Below are positions 11,411-23,352 of a DNA stretch of 64,000 nt, piece after piece. The position numbers were made by a program, and so were the translations under genes. The notes under the pieces are model-generated. The model worked only from the letters and a program-made list of their open reading frames with translations, made no database searches and had not been told where the DNA came from. The number at the start of each line of letters is the position of its first letter. Within the stretch, counting starts at the first letter, position 1. Source of the DNA: Rhypophila decipiens. Lineage: Eukaryota; Ascomycota; Sordariomycetes; Sordariales; Naviculisporaceae. The DNA is taken from the NCBI GenBank assembly GCA_033297075.1, contig MU858107.1, forward strand, positions 64,819 through 128,818, given 5' to 3'.

Positions 11411-11686
11411 TAAAAACACCAGCTTTTCCCTGCACTTAGCGGATAACTAGCTCGTTTGGTATAATTATTTCCTCATTCAAGTGCAGTCACAGCTCCTTAA
11501 CATTACGACTTAGGGCGAATCGGCCTGACTGGCTTCTTCAGGAAGGATTTAAGTTTCTCGCCGGGCTTTTCGCTGCCGATACTATTGATATAATCATCAA
11601 GGAGCTATGACTAAACCTGAATGAGGAAATTCTTATACTAAGCAAGCTAGTTATCCGCTAAGTGTAGGAAAATAGTAGTGTTTTTA
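11411..11686. mobile_element. MITE-like element with ~90-bp terminal inverted repeats and TA ends
   Basis: The segment from 11411 to about 11500 reappears as its reverse complement at about 11592-11686. Matching blocks include TAAAAACAC/GTGTTTTTA at the tips, CTTAGCGGATAACTAGCT and TTTCCTCATTCA. The ends are TA dinucleotides, as expected for a TA target duplication of Tc1/mariner-type MITEs. The ~90-bp loop encodes nothing. Most differences between arms are C/T or G/A transitions. Whether it has relatives elsewhere needs a genome search. Confidence 0.75.
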
Positions 11687-14565
11687 GTAATAGGAGTAGG
11701 TAGTAGAAGAAGTAGTAGTTATAATTGAGAGGTGGAAACCAACCTCTTCTTATAGATAAATGACATAGTAAATGCTGCCGTATGTATTTAGGTTCTGAAC
11801 AATGAAGAGCCTAGTTAAACAAAGCCATTTTGATGAAAACGGGGCAACAAAGCATTGTTGTCGGCCCTTAATTGCATGGGCCGATTAGCTGACGAAAGCG
11901 TACAAAACCACCGTTTTCAACAGGTTCCGAGCTCCTGTCATGTTCTGGTCTCTTACCGGGTCGAGTAAATGTCTCGGATACGCTGGCGACCAACATCACA
12001 TACTGTAGCAGACGAACAGAGCTTATCCAGATGATACATGACGCATGTGAACTCATGAGATACTTTTATAACGCGATAACCTCCAAGGAATTGCATCAGA
12101 CGGGAATGGGATGCGCACCTTGGACCAGAGAGCCCAGAAAAGGGGCGAGATTCGGTTTCGGTTTCTTGCGCCTCGGCTTTATGGAACCCTGGAAGCTTAA
12201 CCGTCCTTGTAGTATATGCCTGTAGACCAATACCTACACGTGTAGTAGTAGTCTTGCCCCAGCTATTAGTAGTAGTAGGACTACCTGTGGGGTCACCCCG
12301 GGGTGGATGGATGGACGGCCGGGCCGGGTCGCGGACGAATAACGGGCCCCCGGTCGTGCCTTTTTCCTACCAGGTACGTAAACATATTCTCCACGGGGAC
12401 CGAGGTGGACACTAGCGACAGTGGCGGCTTGAATTCCCTCGAGTGGCTGAACCTGGTCCAGGTTGAGGAGCATCTTACGGCCGTCAACATTCAACAACAA
12501 GCCCAATGTCATGATATTCGCTCGGCTCTAGCTGCTTATCAATGATCTCTTTGTGGCATCGTGTCAAAATAGGAATTCGAGACGAGAATTAAGACATTCA
12601 ATGCTACCCGGAATGTTTTGTTTGACTCTTCCCCTCCGCCGAGTGCCACACGATCTTGAATTAGAGTCAGCAGTGTTACGCAGAGATATTCTCAGACACC
12701 TCGGCCTTGCAACTTGTCGACGCCATTCATGTTTTGGATGCAAGATCTCGACCATGATTCTCTGAGAAGATCTTGGTCCAATGCGGGCTCGTCGTCCCGG
12801 CGATTCGCTCTGCTCGTCTTGATATCCACTCTTGTTTGCCTCTCATGAGCCCCATCTCACGATAGTCTAGGCTCTACTCCGTAGGCCATTCACATCCCCG
12901 GGCCTGGCTGCCACTGCACTCATGGCTCTTTTTATCCGGTGTCATTTCTGCCTTTAACCGTCCGGATCTGATTGGCAACCTTTTGCAAGCCGTTTCTTGG
13001 TGCTGTGGGCGTCAAATACCGGAGAGCTTATGCGAGCGAATCGAGTTGGTCAAACATCTTCTCAGTGACATTCGCGTCTTTGACACTGGCCATGGAACGC
13101 GCAAGCGACGACACGTGAGTAACTTGACAAGCCCGGTTCAAGGTTTAAGCACCACGATGACCCCTGTCGGCGGGCCCCGGTTCCCGGTTCGACCCCAGAA
13201 TTTCTCGGGAGGCTAGGGGCCGGTGATTACCACTTACGGCGAGTGATGACGATCACCCCAAACCGTTCTATGCCCTCTCCAGAAGCTCGACGAAGAACAG
13301 GGTCGCATTGGGGTGTATTTAGCCGCCGGTTCAAATCGGTAGTGGTTGTCGGTTCGGATGCCCAACCCCAACAGCCACTAACACCCCAACGCCTCAACTC
13401 GCTGGACCAGTGATGGCTCTGGTTCGGCCCCCCCGCAAAAGGTACTCTACCTACCGGCACTACTACCTTGTCATAGCGGCGGCGGCTCTGGGGTGCAGTA
13501 TGTTCCGGGGAAAAGGGGCCAGAGGACATGCTTGTCTCTGCAAGGCTGACCATGACCTCTTAGTGCCATGCACCAGTCAGTTGCCGCTGAACAGCGCAAG
13601 CGCTGAACAGTTTTCTTCCGCATCGGGTGACACTATATCTCATATTAAAAGTCTGGGCATCAAACCGGGTAGCTGGTGAAGGCCAGTCGAACGAAATAAA
13701 GTGTTCATCTTGATTTCGGAAACGAAATGGAAACAATACGCAAATACATGCCTAAAACCAGGTTTCGTGCAAAATTAAAGGGGTTAGCATAACAAAGCGT
13801 TCTCCAACTTTCTCCAAATCACCCCATGTTGATCGGGACTGCGCCCAACTTGTGGCGCCTCCTGTGCCAGCTTCCCGGGAGCATACACCCGTTAATATGA
13901 CAAGGGTGCCTCTCACTATCTTGTTGATCAAGGAAACATGAGGACCAAGAGCATACCAAGAACAAGACCAAGACCGGTAATAAAGGGTTAATATCTCTGT
14001 ATATTCATAGTCCGTCATGGAAATCTAGAGAACCGAGCAGCAGAATCGTCGACAATCGGGGATAGCGAAATAACAGCAAAACGACCATATCTGGTATTTT
14101 TTCCAGCAGCATTGAAATCATCAGGGGAATTGTTCAATGCTTGAATCTCTCGGCCAGACGCTAGCAGGAAACACTCCGATCGTCTACTTTCTTGCTAGTC
14201 CCCGGGTCCCCGATCAGACAAAAAGCGAGGTCATCTCCACAACCAAGGTTACATCGTTTCGGATAGAAGCTCCCGACCGTGACGAGAACTTGCATTCATC
14301 TCCGCGATTCTTGCCTTCAACAGCGATCGGACAAGACGGCGGCATGGTGCCACAGAGCCAAAAGTTGCTTAGGTAGCCAAGACGGTGGCTTGCCATCCTT
14401 GTGGGGATCGCATGAACAACCCAGTCTCTGTCCCAAACCGCCACTCCAGTACGTTACCTGAACTTCGTGCCGTAGATCCCAGAACGGCCCTGCCGCATGA
14501 ACAAGACTTTCGAGGTGGCATTGAACAAGAGAAACCAAGAAATGGACAAGACGGAATGAAAAAAG

Positions 14566-15702
<1,137 letters not shown>

Positions 15703-16684
15703 GCGTGTGGCTTGCCTTTGTCAAGATACACTGCATACAGGTACGAAGCTGAGTGAGTGAGTGAGTGAGTGAGGATGTAAAGAAGAGGAGAGGAGGGATC
15801 AAGAGAGGATCAGCAGACGGCGGAACTTGTTCCATTTCATGTACATACTTGAATTACTTTGGATAACTCTTTTCCCCATCAAACGTACAAACAAACCCTT
15901 TTCTTCTTCCAGCTCAAGAGTTGTTATTGTTTGGTTTACTCTTTGTGCCTTTATACCTTCTCATTTGAAGTCATATAGCCGATTGTTAGGCGATAAATTA
16001 TTAGGTTCTTGCTTGGTTAACTTGGCCCATCTAAACAGCCCCTCCGAGTTCCTTCTTACACGGGATGTGACGGTGCCGACTGTCTTGTCCATCACGACTA
16101 CCAATGTCACGAGGGCTGAACTGCCGTATCCCGAAATGTTTGCAGGTGATCCTGAGGATGAGCTGTATCCGATGGTCACAGTCGTGTTGGACTTGGAGGG
16201 CTCGAATGATTCCGAGTGAACAGTGTTGGTTTGTTCCATGGTAATCTGTCTGTACGCCAACGTTTCAACTTTGAGAAGGAGCCCGGTCAGAGAATATCGG
16301 TGGGATATGGAGTTTCGTTCATTTTTGTCCAGAATCTAGTCATCTTTACTTCTCCCGCTCTAGGATTTTAGTTGTCTGCTTGCTGGACTCTTATATTCAC
16401 TTAAAATGCATTTTCATCCTTATATAAGTTTGTGTTACTACTAATAGCAGAATGAAAATCCAGAAAGAATCAATCAAAAGACCTCGTAAAACGAAAAATG
16501 TGAGAGACACCCAGATAACCATGTCTAGATCGAGTCCAAGTAAAGGACCGTAAGAGCTTATCGCACCACTCTTCCGATGATGATGTAAGGGCGGTGTTGG
16601 CCGCCTCCTTGGTGTGATTGAGTACAGCGAGTGAACAACAAAACCGCTGCGATAATGAAAAAAAAGAAAGAAAGAAAGAAATCG
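15703..16684. other. Intergenic with short microsatellites
   Basis: The xylanase 3' region contains a (GAGT)n tract at 15751-15773, and a GAAA-rich run lies at about 16657-16681. No supported gene; the ~100-codon frames near 15.9-16.2 kb on both strands lack a domain. Confidence 0.5.
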
Positions 16685-17353
16685 TCATGACAAGATAATG
16701 GCAGCATTGCACAAGAATTCGTCCCCGCCCCTTCTAGGGTTAGGCTTCAGATCTGCCGTTGACAACGGGCCATATTTGAGGAAGCAATTTCCCCCCCATT
16801 CCCACTCTAGAGCTAGCGTCGTGTTGAGCAACTGGGGGACAAATGTGACGGCCTCGCAAGGCCTAGACAGGGAGGACTGGTTTGCTTGTTGGATCTCGGT
16901 AGTGCCAGTAGCTATGTAACGCTGGTTGGAGCACGAGTCCATACAGGCCTCAAAGTCGGGCGTGATGATATCGAAAAGGTCGTGGGTGGAAATATCCCGG
17001 CTGCAGTAGATGGAGAAAATGGAATCTCGGTGAAGGCGAGGAACGTAGGTGGCTGGCGCCTGGTTGGTTGAGCAGTTCATGTCAATGACCTTGTTGGTGG
17101 CAATAGCTTGTTTAAGCAGGGCACTGGTCTGGACCCCGAAGAGTGTGACGAATAGAATGACGATGAGAAGGAGTATGACGAAGAGGACGATACGGCAGAC
17201 GCGGATAGAGAGTCCGAGGTAGCGCAGATCGCCCGGTCCGGGTCGCGCGCGGTCAGTGAAGCTTTCAACTGTGCTAGTGTGCTCCGCTCGTTCTTCCCCG
17301 GGAGGCCACCTCCAACCCAAGACACCGGACCTCCGTGATGCTGTGCTGGCCAT
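16685..17353 (-). CDS. Single-pass membrane protein with small Cys-rich outer domain
   Basis: I do not recognise a characterised family. The 222-residue protein starts at the ATG at 17353 (MASTASRR). It has a basic, Pro/Gly-rich N terminus, a strong hydrophobic segment (VLFVILLLIVILFVTLFGV) around residues 55-75 and a C-terminal ~145-residue domain with Cys in NCS, IYCSRD, FEACMDSC, SRPCEAV, GGNCFLKYG and EFLCNAA. The FEACMDSC...C...GGNCFLK pattern resembles PAN/apple-like modules of fungal surface proteins, so a type II topology with the Cys domain outside is likely. This is inference from spacing only. The codons upstream of 17353 stay open, but the first one there is an alternative start with no hydrophobic signal. 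Confidence 0.6.
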   Translation of the reverse strand: MASTASRRSGVLGWRWPPGEERAEHTSTVESFTDRARPGPGDLRYLGLSIRVCRIVLFVILLLIVILFVTLFGVQTSALLKQAIATNKVIDMNCSTNQAPATYVPRLHRDSIFSIYCSRDISTHDLFDIITPDFEACMDSCSNQRYIATGTTEIQQANQSSLSRPCEAVTFVPQLLNTTLALEWEWGGNCFLKYGPLSTADLKPNPRRGGDEFLCNAAIILS

Positions 17354-17793
17354 GCTACTGGTATGTTGGGGCCGCGGTTCGAATCGAGGAGCGAGTATGA
17401 TGGCGCTGGATAACAGCGGCCTGGTGTCTGGGAATCCCAGCTCGATTCGGAGAGGTAGCCCGCCCAGAGAAGTTTGAAACGTGACGATAAGGGGTGATGA
17501 CGGCAAAGGGAGTAAGAGATTTCCCGCAGATATTCTGCACTTTCTGCCCCAGGCACACCAAAATGCCGAGTCGCGGCCTTCTTCAGTCGTGAGTTATCGC
17601 TACATGGAAATATACAGACATGGTTGGACGCCACTACCTGCAAAGTCCAAGAAGAGGATAGCGTTGTCAACTCAACGACTCAGCCGCAAAGCGGGCAGAA
17701 CAAACTCCGAGTCCAGAGCGCCTCATTTCTTGCAGAAAGCCGTCAATCCTCTACTATCCAAAGTGGAAGCGCTATTCACCATTATAATACAAC
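17354..17793. other. Intergenic, divergent promoter region
   Basis: Shared upstream region of the single-pass membrane protein gene and the intact HET gene. No other feature seen. Confidence 0.5.
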
Positions 17794-19470
17794 ATGAGAC
17801 TCATCAATGTGGCGACCGGAAAGCTCGAGGACTGGGAGCCGGCTGGCGCCCCGGCATACGCAATTTTGTCCCACACATGGGGCGATAACGAACCCAAGCT
17901 CGAGGATATGGCATGCTATCCTGCTCATGACACTCGGAACAAGTACTGCAAGATCCGAGAGACCATCAAACAGGCCACGCTCCGCAACATCCACTACGTC
18001 TGGATCGACACGTGCTGCATTGATAAGAGAAGTAGTGCCGAGCTCTCTGAGGCTATCAACTCCATGTTCCAGTGGTACAAGAATGCGGCAGTATGTTTCA
18101 CTTACCTCGAGGATCTCAAACCAGATGCCGACATCGACCTCGGACTGGAGACATGTCGCTGGACAACAAGGGGCTGGACTCTGCAGGAACTAATCGCCCC
18201 CAAGGATGTCCAATTCCTCGACCGAGACTGGAACAATCGAGGAACCAAGGAGAGCCTTCAAGAGACTATCTCGCGTGTCACTGGCATACGCAGGGATATC
18301 CTCCTCGGTACTGCCGCGTTGGGCGGCATATCAGCGGCAGAGAAGATGTCCTGGGCCGCCAGTAGAAAAACGACACGAGAAGAGGATATGGCGTATAGTC
18401 TCCTCGGCATCTTTGAGGTCAATATGGCCTTGATCTACGGCGAGGGTCCAAAGGCGTTTACGCGACTCCAAGAGGAGATCATCAGGCACACAAACGATCT
18501 CAGCATCTTTGCCTGGAACGCCAGCCAAAGAACAAGCGGTGGCATCATCGACCCGTACCTCTGTGGCGTGCTGGCAGAATCACCCCGTGTCTTTGCCAAC
18601 CGAGACCTTGTCCGGGAGCTATCCACACATCTGGCAGCTTCTCGCACCTTTGTGCCAGAGTTTTCCATGACAAACAGGGGCCTGCGTATAACGACGGAGC
18701 TCCGGGTATCCAAGAATATCGACGTTGAGGCGAGGCTTCCACGGGGCTACTTTCTCTGCCTTGCCAACTTCCACAGGCCCCCCGGCATAGGCATCTACCT
18801 CAAGAAAGTTGGTCAAAGCTCCTTTGTCCGCCTTGCTCAAGCCCCGTTGATCGGCCACCTAGACAATGATAACCTTGATTGGAACGAGTCCATGAGCCCT
18901 CAAACTATCTATATCGCTGCTTCTTGTCAGGCCTCGCCTGCGCCGTCAGGGTCACTAGGCAGCAAGATGGGTCGGTATTACCACTACCCTCCAATTCACT
19001 TCCCCGTCCACCCATATCTCCAGATCGAGACGGTGTTCCCGAAGTCCAGCTGGGACATTTTCAACCGCATCTTCCACACCGGCATGACCGGCGTCTCGGG
19101 CTTTGTCGGCGGGGTCTGCTGTCGGGTCTTGAGCGATACTGGCAGCAAAGGAAGGCCCATAGGACGTGTGGGCATCTTTGTCCGGACAGTCGACATGAAA
19201 TGTCGTGTTTTCAAGTGGGGCAGTGAAATGTCTGAAAAAGAAATAACCGGAGGCGATGTCGCGGGTGCGTTCCAGCAGGCCAGGCTCGTCAGCTTTTATT
19301 CTGATCTCCCTGCGGTCAAGTCTGTTTGCTGGGATTCTGGGACTACCGGAACTGGTCGTAGTCGTAGGTATCAAGTGCGTGTTTCGCTTCAGAGCGAAGT
19401 CGTCGTGGCCATATCGACTGAGCAGCCGGTTTGCTCGGTTCATGTCGAGGTTTCTAGCAAGAGATTGTAG
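17794..19470 (+). CDS. HET-domain protein, intact
   Basis: Intronless 558-residue protein of the heterokaryon-incompatibility family, resembling the N-terminal module of Podospora HET-E/HET-D. The HET domain occupies about the first 200 residues: MRLINV start, YAILSHTWG, HYVWIDTCCID, AVCFTYLED, RGWTLQELIAP and VQFLDRDW. The following block AYSLLGIFEVNMALIYGEG is the usual DLAYSLLGIF region. No NACHT or WD repeats follow. The remaining ~280 residues are unassigned and may carry the specificity function. In the family the domain acts in the cytosol and causes cell death after fusion of incompatible hyphae; a role in this gene is inferred. It lies ~9 kb from the broken HET locus but belongs to a different HET subgroup (HTWG rather than YVWG). 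Confidence 0.9.
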   Translation: MRLINVATGKLEDWEPAGAPAYAILSHTWGDNEPKLEDMACYPAHDTRNKYCKIRETIKQATLRNIHYVWIDTCCIDKRSSAELSEAINSMFQWYKNAAVCFTYLEDLKPDADIDLGLETCRWTTRGWTLQELIAPKDVQFLDRDWNNRGTKESLQETISRVTGIRRDILLGTAALGGISAAEKMSWAASRKTTREEDMAYSLLGIFEVNMALIYGEGPKAFTRLQEEIIRHTNDLSIFAWNASQRTSGGIIDPYLCGVLAESPRVFANRDLVRELSTHLAASRTFVPEFSMTNRGLRITTELRVSKNIDVEARLPRGYFLCLANFHRPPGIGIYLKKVGQSSFVRLAQAPLIGHLDNDNLDWNESMSPQTIYIAASCQASPAPSGSLGSKMGRYYHYPPIHFPVHPYLQIETVFPKSSWDIFNRIFHTGMTGVSGFVGGVCCRVLSDTGSKGRPIGRVGIFVRTVDMKCRVFKWGSEMSEKEITGGDVAGAFQQARLVSFYSDLPAVKSVCWDSGTTGTGRSRRYQVRVSLQSEVVVAISTEQPVCSVHVEVSSKRL

Positions 19471-19574
19471 GGGTCTTCTACCTCGCTTTACCCATCTTGT
19501 TATCACCTACTATAAAGACAATACACTTTTAAATGATCCTTATTATTAAAGACAACTAGATTCGTAATCGCTTC

Positions 19575-19595
19575 GTACTAGTACTAGTACTAGTA
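19575..19595. repeat. ACTAGT tandem repeat
   Basis: Short self-complementary (ACTAGT) repeat just downstream of the HET gene, between two convergent 3' ends. Confidence 0.7.
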
Positions 19596-19660
19596 ATGCC
19601 TCCTGAGTCCTCCGTAAATCTCCAATATCTCTATATTATTCAATGCATCAGAACAAAAGA

Positions 19661-20248
19661 TCACCGGTTGCCTAGTATCGATAGTACTATCTTACTATTG
19701 ACCGAAAGCACAGTCTGTCAGCAAAAACCCGTTCAGTTCCATGTTTTAAAGAGCTCATAATGGGCCAGCGTGTGCTTACCGAGCACCTGAATGAGGCAAA
19801 AGTGTCGAGTCCTATGGCTGTGCCATCAACGCAAACATCCACTGTCGTAGTAGATGACCCCCCGCATTCCTCTTTTGAGTAAAAGGTGCAGGCTGGTCCG
19901 TTTCCGTTTTTCTGCAACGCCGACTTTGGAAGAAGCGACCCGCTCGTACAGCCGCCCGGCCCCCCCCAGCCGCCTCTAGTGTATTCCGCGCAGTCGGTGC
20001 CGGGCATGTTTCGGTCAAACGTGTAGCACGTCCCGCTGCTAGCTCCGGTTATGATGCGATACGTGGTGTCGTCTTTGGCATCGCATCCGGCAACATTGTT
20101 ATAGATGGTGACTTTGCGAGACTTATTAGCCATGTGGTAGCTTGGTAGGATTATCTATTATGGGGTAAGCAAACCGGAACTCACCCTCAAATGCTGACAC
20201 GCCTTGAAGGCCAAGAAGCCCGACGAGGGCGATGTTGAAGACCTGCGT
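19661..20248 (-). CDS. Small secreted Cys-containing protein, start codon ATG changed to ACG
   Basis: Unknown family; a candidate secreted protein. Exons 20248-20185, 20111-19780 and 19714-19661 give 149 residues. Exon 1 encodes a good signal peptide (xQVFNIALVGLLGLQGVSA), but its first codon is ACG where ATG is expected. No ATG exists on this strand between it and about 20518. Intron 1 (GTGAGT, GCTAAT branch, 73 nt) joins AFE to VTIYNNVAGC. The mature part has about 9 Cys (GCDAK, GTCYTF, TDCAEY, GGCTSG, PACTF, EECGG, VDVCVD, FRC). Intron 2 and the last exon are less sure; without that splice the frame simply continues to a stop at 19687. The gene may be dead, or may start at ACG. Its structure otherwise looks intact. 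Confidence 0.55.
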
Positions 20249-21011
20249 CGACGAGGGGGGTGTGGTGTACTACTGTTTGGCCCGTGGTTGTGGTTGCAAA
20301 CTAGCAGCCGTAATTCTGGAACTGCAGAGTAAGGTAATTGTAGTCAAATATAAAAGTGTAGTTGAATACTGCCAGGTCCAATATCTAAGACCACAACTCT
20401 CCCAAGATGAAGGGTAATTCGAGAACTATTTATGCAACGGTTGCTGTCCAGAAATGACCCTTGTAATTTAAATACTGGAAATAGCCTCGGGAGTCAGTCC
20501 GAGTCTGACAAGACCCATGATAGTGCCACTGAATCCCCAGGCCGGATATAAGACACAGCCCCCGGATGACTGATGTTAAGCTGGCCATCATATCCAATAG
20601 GTGAGTAGCTACTCATTACCGATGGTCTCGGTCCCGCCCCACCCCCACTCGACCTCTACTCTGACCTGGTCCACAGCCGCGAGAAGGATGAGGCCGACCT
20701 GGTTGAGAATAATTAAGGATGCCGGCGAGATAATCCGCGATATTCCTAAAATATAGCTACTACTAATCCTGAGGTTCTCCAGACTATGGTACTACGTCTG
20801 AATGTGGATTGATATTGAGGATGGTTCATGGACCTTGCTTTTGCAAAAAGAAAGACAAATTATATGATGAATAGCTACTACTAAAAGTCAGGAGGCACTA
20901 AGCTAGCAGAGCATGGATAGTCTTTCCCTTTCCCTCCTCGAATACTGCATGTGAAAAGCAAAATGAAAAACCCACACTGACAGTAAATTACTCACCGGTC
21001 AGTGGGATGAC
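20249..21011. other. Intergenic holding a SINE-like insertion
   Basis: Apart from the repeat element at 20753-20884, I see no gene or RNA here. Confidence 0.5.
20753..20884 (+). mobile_element. SINE-like short insertion, copy A, with 14-bp target duplication
   Basis: A 104-bp body (20767-20870) is flanked by perfect 14-bp direct repeats ATAGCTACTACTAA (20753-20766 and 20871-20884). The body shares GACTATGGTACTA, GTGGATT and ATTGAGGAT, in the same order and spacing, with the body at 43279-43381. It ends A-rich (CAAAAAGAAAGACAAA). It has no coding potential and no inverted terminal repeats. The direct repeats and A-rich 3' end point to retroposition of a small RNA rather than to a DNA transposon. 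Confidence 0.7.
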
Positions 21012-22646
21012 TCAGTCTATCTCCTGAGAGCAAAGTGTCGAAACCAAGTCGTCGATTTCAAAGGCCCTGGCCCCAAGTCGCTTGTTCCTCTTGGAAAGCC
21101 GATATAAGAAGTCGGCTCTATCCTCGCGGGCAAGCGCGTCCGGGTGTATCTCGCGGCAATGTTCGACCAACGCACCGCACAGTTTATAATACCATTTCTC
21201 CCTCGCGGTGCCCCGGCGTCCGAAGATATCAAGTGCATCTGACCTCGTCACCGGATCGATTATTACGCCATATCGAAGCACCAGGCGGATCGCCTCCAGC
21301 TGGGCGGCCTGCCAACTGTCGGACTGGGAGGCCGAGGCCCCCCACGGATCGTACTCGGTCCACTGACGCAGGCGGCGCAGGGCATACTTATGTTCCGAGT
21401 TCATCCGGGCCAACCGGACCGACCGGTCCGACCGGTGCTCCCAAATTGCCAGTTCCAGGAGCGAGGTCAGCTTGTGTGATACTGCTGGGATGTCGTATAT
21501 TGTCAGGAGCGCCTGGAGCGGGGCTTGTTTAATGTCGGGTCTGGCGCCCATCTCAAGCAGCTGGCGGTTCAACAAGACGAATTCGTGCGTTAGTTCTGTC
21601 CCATCGCGACATAATCCAGCAGCGAGACGGACTCGGTCTAGCAAGATAGCGGCTTCGGGACCAGATATTTGCTTGCCGCCGGATTTGGCGGCTTGGATAA
21701 GTGCCAAGGCCGCATTCCATCTAGGACTGAACAGCACGTCGTAGATCATCTGATACGAAACATCTGCCCCTCTGGCCAGTAGCTTAACGATGGCAGCGTC
21801 ATCTTCCGGAATATCAGATGACGGACGATTCCCGTTATCCAAGAGCAAATCAGACCACACCCGATTCCTGCTGTACCATTGCAAAACATCCGTAGGATCT
21901 GCTGGGACACTTCCTGACGCCAGGAGCTGCTCAGCCAGTCTGGGATAAAGCTTAGCGCAGGCGAGGTGTAGGACGGTGAGAGTCCTCCCGGATGAAGCTG
22001 CAACAGTGGAATGCTTGAACACCGGACTGCCAGCACGGGGAAACACCGGATTGGCGCCTCGGGAGAGAAGTAACGATGCCGTAGACATTCTGTTCTCCCA
22101 TACAGCGAGATAGAGCGGATTGACGTTGAAGGAATGAAAGTAGCTTCCGAATCTTGACTCGAAGCATATAGGAAAGATAGAAAAGTTCACGTCGGCGCCA
22201 CAGTCCAGCAACCACTCGATGATAGCATCGAGACCTTTCCATGCGGCCAACTGCAGGGCCGTCGGCGAAGAGTTGGTCCCGCGCCACCTGTCGGCTAGAA
22301 GTCCTCGTCGACCTTCGCAGATATCTTGCGACTTTTTTGTAATGTAGGGGCAGTCGAGAGCACCAGGATGATCGAGGCAGCAGAATTGCTTTACTTTGTC
22401 GAGTACGGCGAGAGCCAATTTGCATGTTTCTGGCTCGTCCAAGTCGGCGGTCTCGACAGCCCACATGACGGCAGAAGGCACCTCAGGACCATGTCCGAGA
22501 CCGTGTCGGCGGTAGAGAAACGACTCGACATTGCAATGAAGTTGACGGTTCGTGCGGTTTAGCGCGGCCAGATCGCGCGCCGAGAGCATCTCCCAGAGGA
22601 CGCTGCACGGTACCCACGGAAGGTTGGAAAGACGATCCAATTCCAT
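21012..22646 (-). CDS. F-box-like and ankyrin-repeat protein
   Basis: Intronless, 544 residues from the ATG at 22646 (MELDRLSNLPW). The first ~45 residues (LSNLPWVPCSVLWEMLSARDLAALNRTNRQLH) have the leucine/Pro pattern of an F-box. Ankyrin repeats follow: PTALQLAAWKGLDAIIEWLL with CGADVNF; NPLYLAVWENRMSTASLLLS with RGANPVF; and TVLHLACAKLYPRLAEQLLAS. Later repeats are degenerate. Fungal proteins of this layout could be substrate adaptors of SCF ubiquitin ligases, but no partner is visible here. The coding frame stays open upstream to 22694 without an ATG, so 22646 is chosen. The C-terminal ~200 residues are unassigned. Confidence 0.8.
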   Translation of the reverse strand: MELDRLSNLPWVPCSVLWEMLSARDLAALNRTNRQLHCNVESFLYRRHGLGHGPEVPSAVMWAVETADLDEPETCKLALAVLDKVKQFCCLDHPGALDCPYITKKSQDICEGRRGLLADRWRGTNSSPTALQLAAWKGLDAIIEWLLDCGADVNFSIFPICFESRFGSYFHSFNVNPLYLAVWENRMSTASLLLSRGANPVFPRAGSPVFKHSTVAASSGRTLTVLHLACAKLYPRLAEQLLASGSVPADPTDVLQWYSRNRVWSDLLLDNGNRPSSDIPEDDAAIVKLLARGADVSYQMIYDVLFSPRWNAALALIQAAKSGGKQISGPEAAILLDRVRLAAGLCRDGTELTHEFVLLNRQLLEMGARPDIKQAPLQALLTIYDIPAVSHKLTSLLELAIWEHRSDRSVRLARMNSEHKYALRRLRQWTEYDPWGASASQSDSWQAAQLEAIRLVLRYGVIIDPVTRSDALDIFGRRGTAREKWYYKLCGALVEHCREIHPDALAREDRADFLYRLSKRNKRLGARAFEIDDLVSTLCSQEID

Positions 22647-23352
22647 GGCTGTGCTTGTCTGCGAAAGACCGTCCGTAACTGTGCTCGTCCGCAAATCGAA
22701 AGGGCGAAAAAAAGATCAGCAGTTAGGAGAGGCGGTAGGGGCACAGATGGGTGTGAAGTAGGGTATCGTCGATGTGAAAAGGCCCAAAATATCAGTGTGA
22801 AGAATAGCTGGGTAGATGTTGGAGAAGAAATAGATCAGCCCTTTAAAAGACCTCGGTAAGAGTTTTTTTTTTCTTTTCATTTTTCAGAACCTAAACTCTA
22901 ATACTTTGCGCCACGGCGAAAAGCTAGATTACTATACGGCTGCCTGAGCGGTGCTGACACCTGCCGACCATGTTTAAACCTTTTGCTCGATCCCGGGGTG
23001 TCAAAACTGCAGTCGATCAGCTGGCGAGCAACCAGTAGTTCGATCAACATGTCCACAGAGGCTTGATCCACATCTAGAAGCAGTTCTTTCCTCAGTATCG
23101 ACCTGAAGTCTATACGCACCTTCCCTGCATTTATCTTGCCCGATATTGCGGACATTGTGATTAAAACTACTCTTTATTAATTTTATCCTATGGCTACTCT
23201 TAGTACTCTAACAGTCTGTACTCTTGCACCCTTCCACCGGTGACTTGCTCATGGCATTCCCTCGTCCATCGCCCAACGAACCAGCAGGTGCGCTTCCCAC
23301 GGCCCAATCCCTGTACCCATCAAGGTACCCTGTCTGCAGTGGCAGCACAACG
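22647..23352. other. Intergenic with one doubtful small frame
   Basis: Promoter of the F-box/ankyrin gene and 3' region of the lipoxygenase gene. An 85-codon frame on the minus strand (23155-22898) begins MSAISGKINAGK but has no recognisable domain or signal peptide; I do not call it. Confidence 0.4.

Noticed and set aside
13120..13210. tRNA-like text GGTTCGACCCC
   Set aside because: The flanks do not form acceptor, D or anticodon stems.
20767..20870. Copy A as a conserved regulatory or snoRNA gene
   Set aside because: CTGA and TGATGA boxes are in the wrong order for a C/D snoRNA, and the flanking direct repeats differ between copies, which favours a mobile element.
22898..23155. 85-codon frame starting MSAISGKINAGK
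   Set aside because: No domain, signal or splice-linked continuation. It could be a small gene or relic but cannot be supported.
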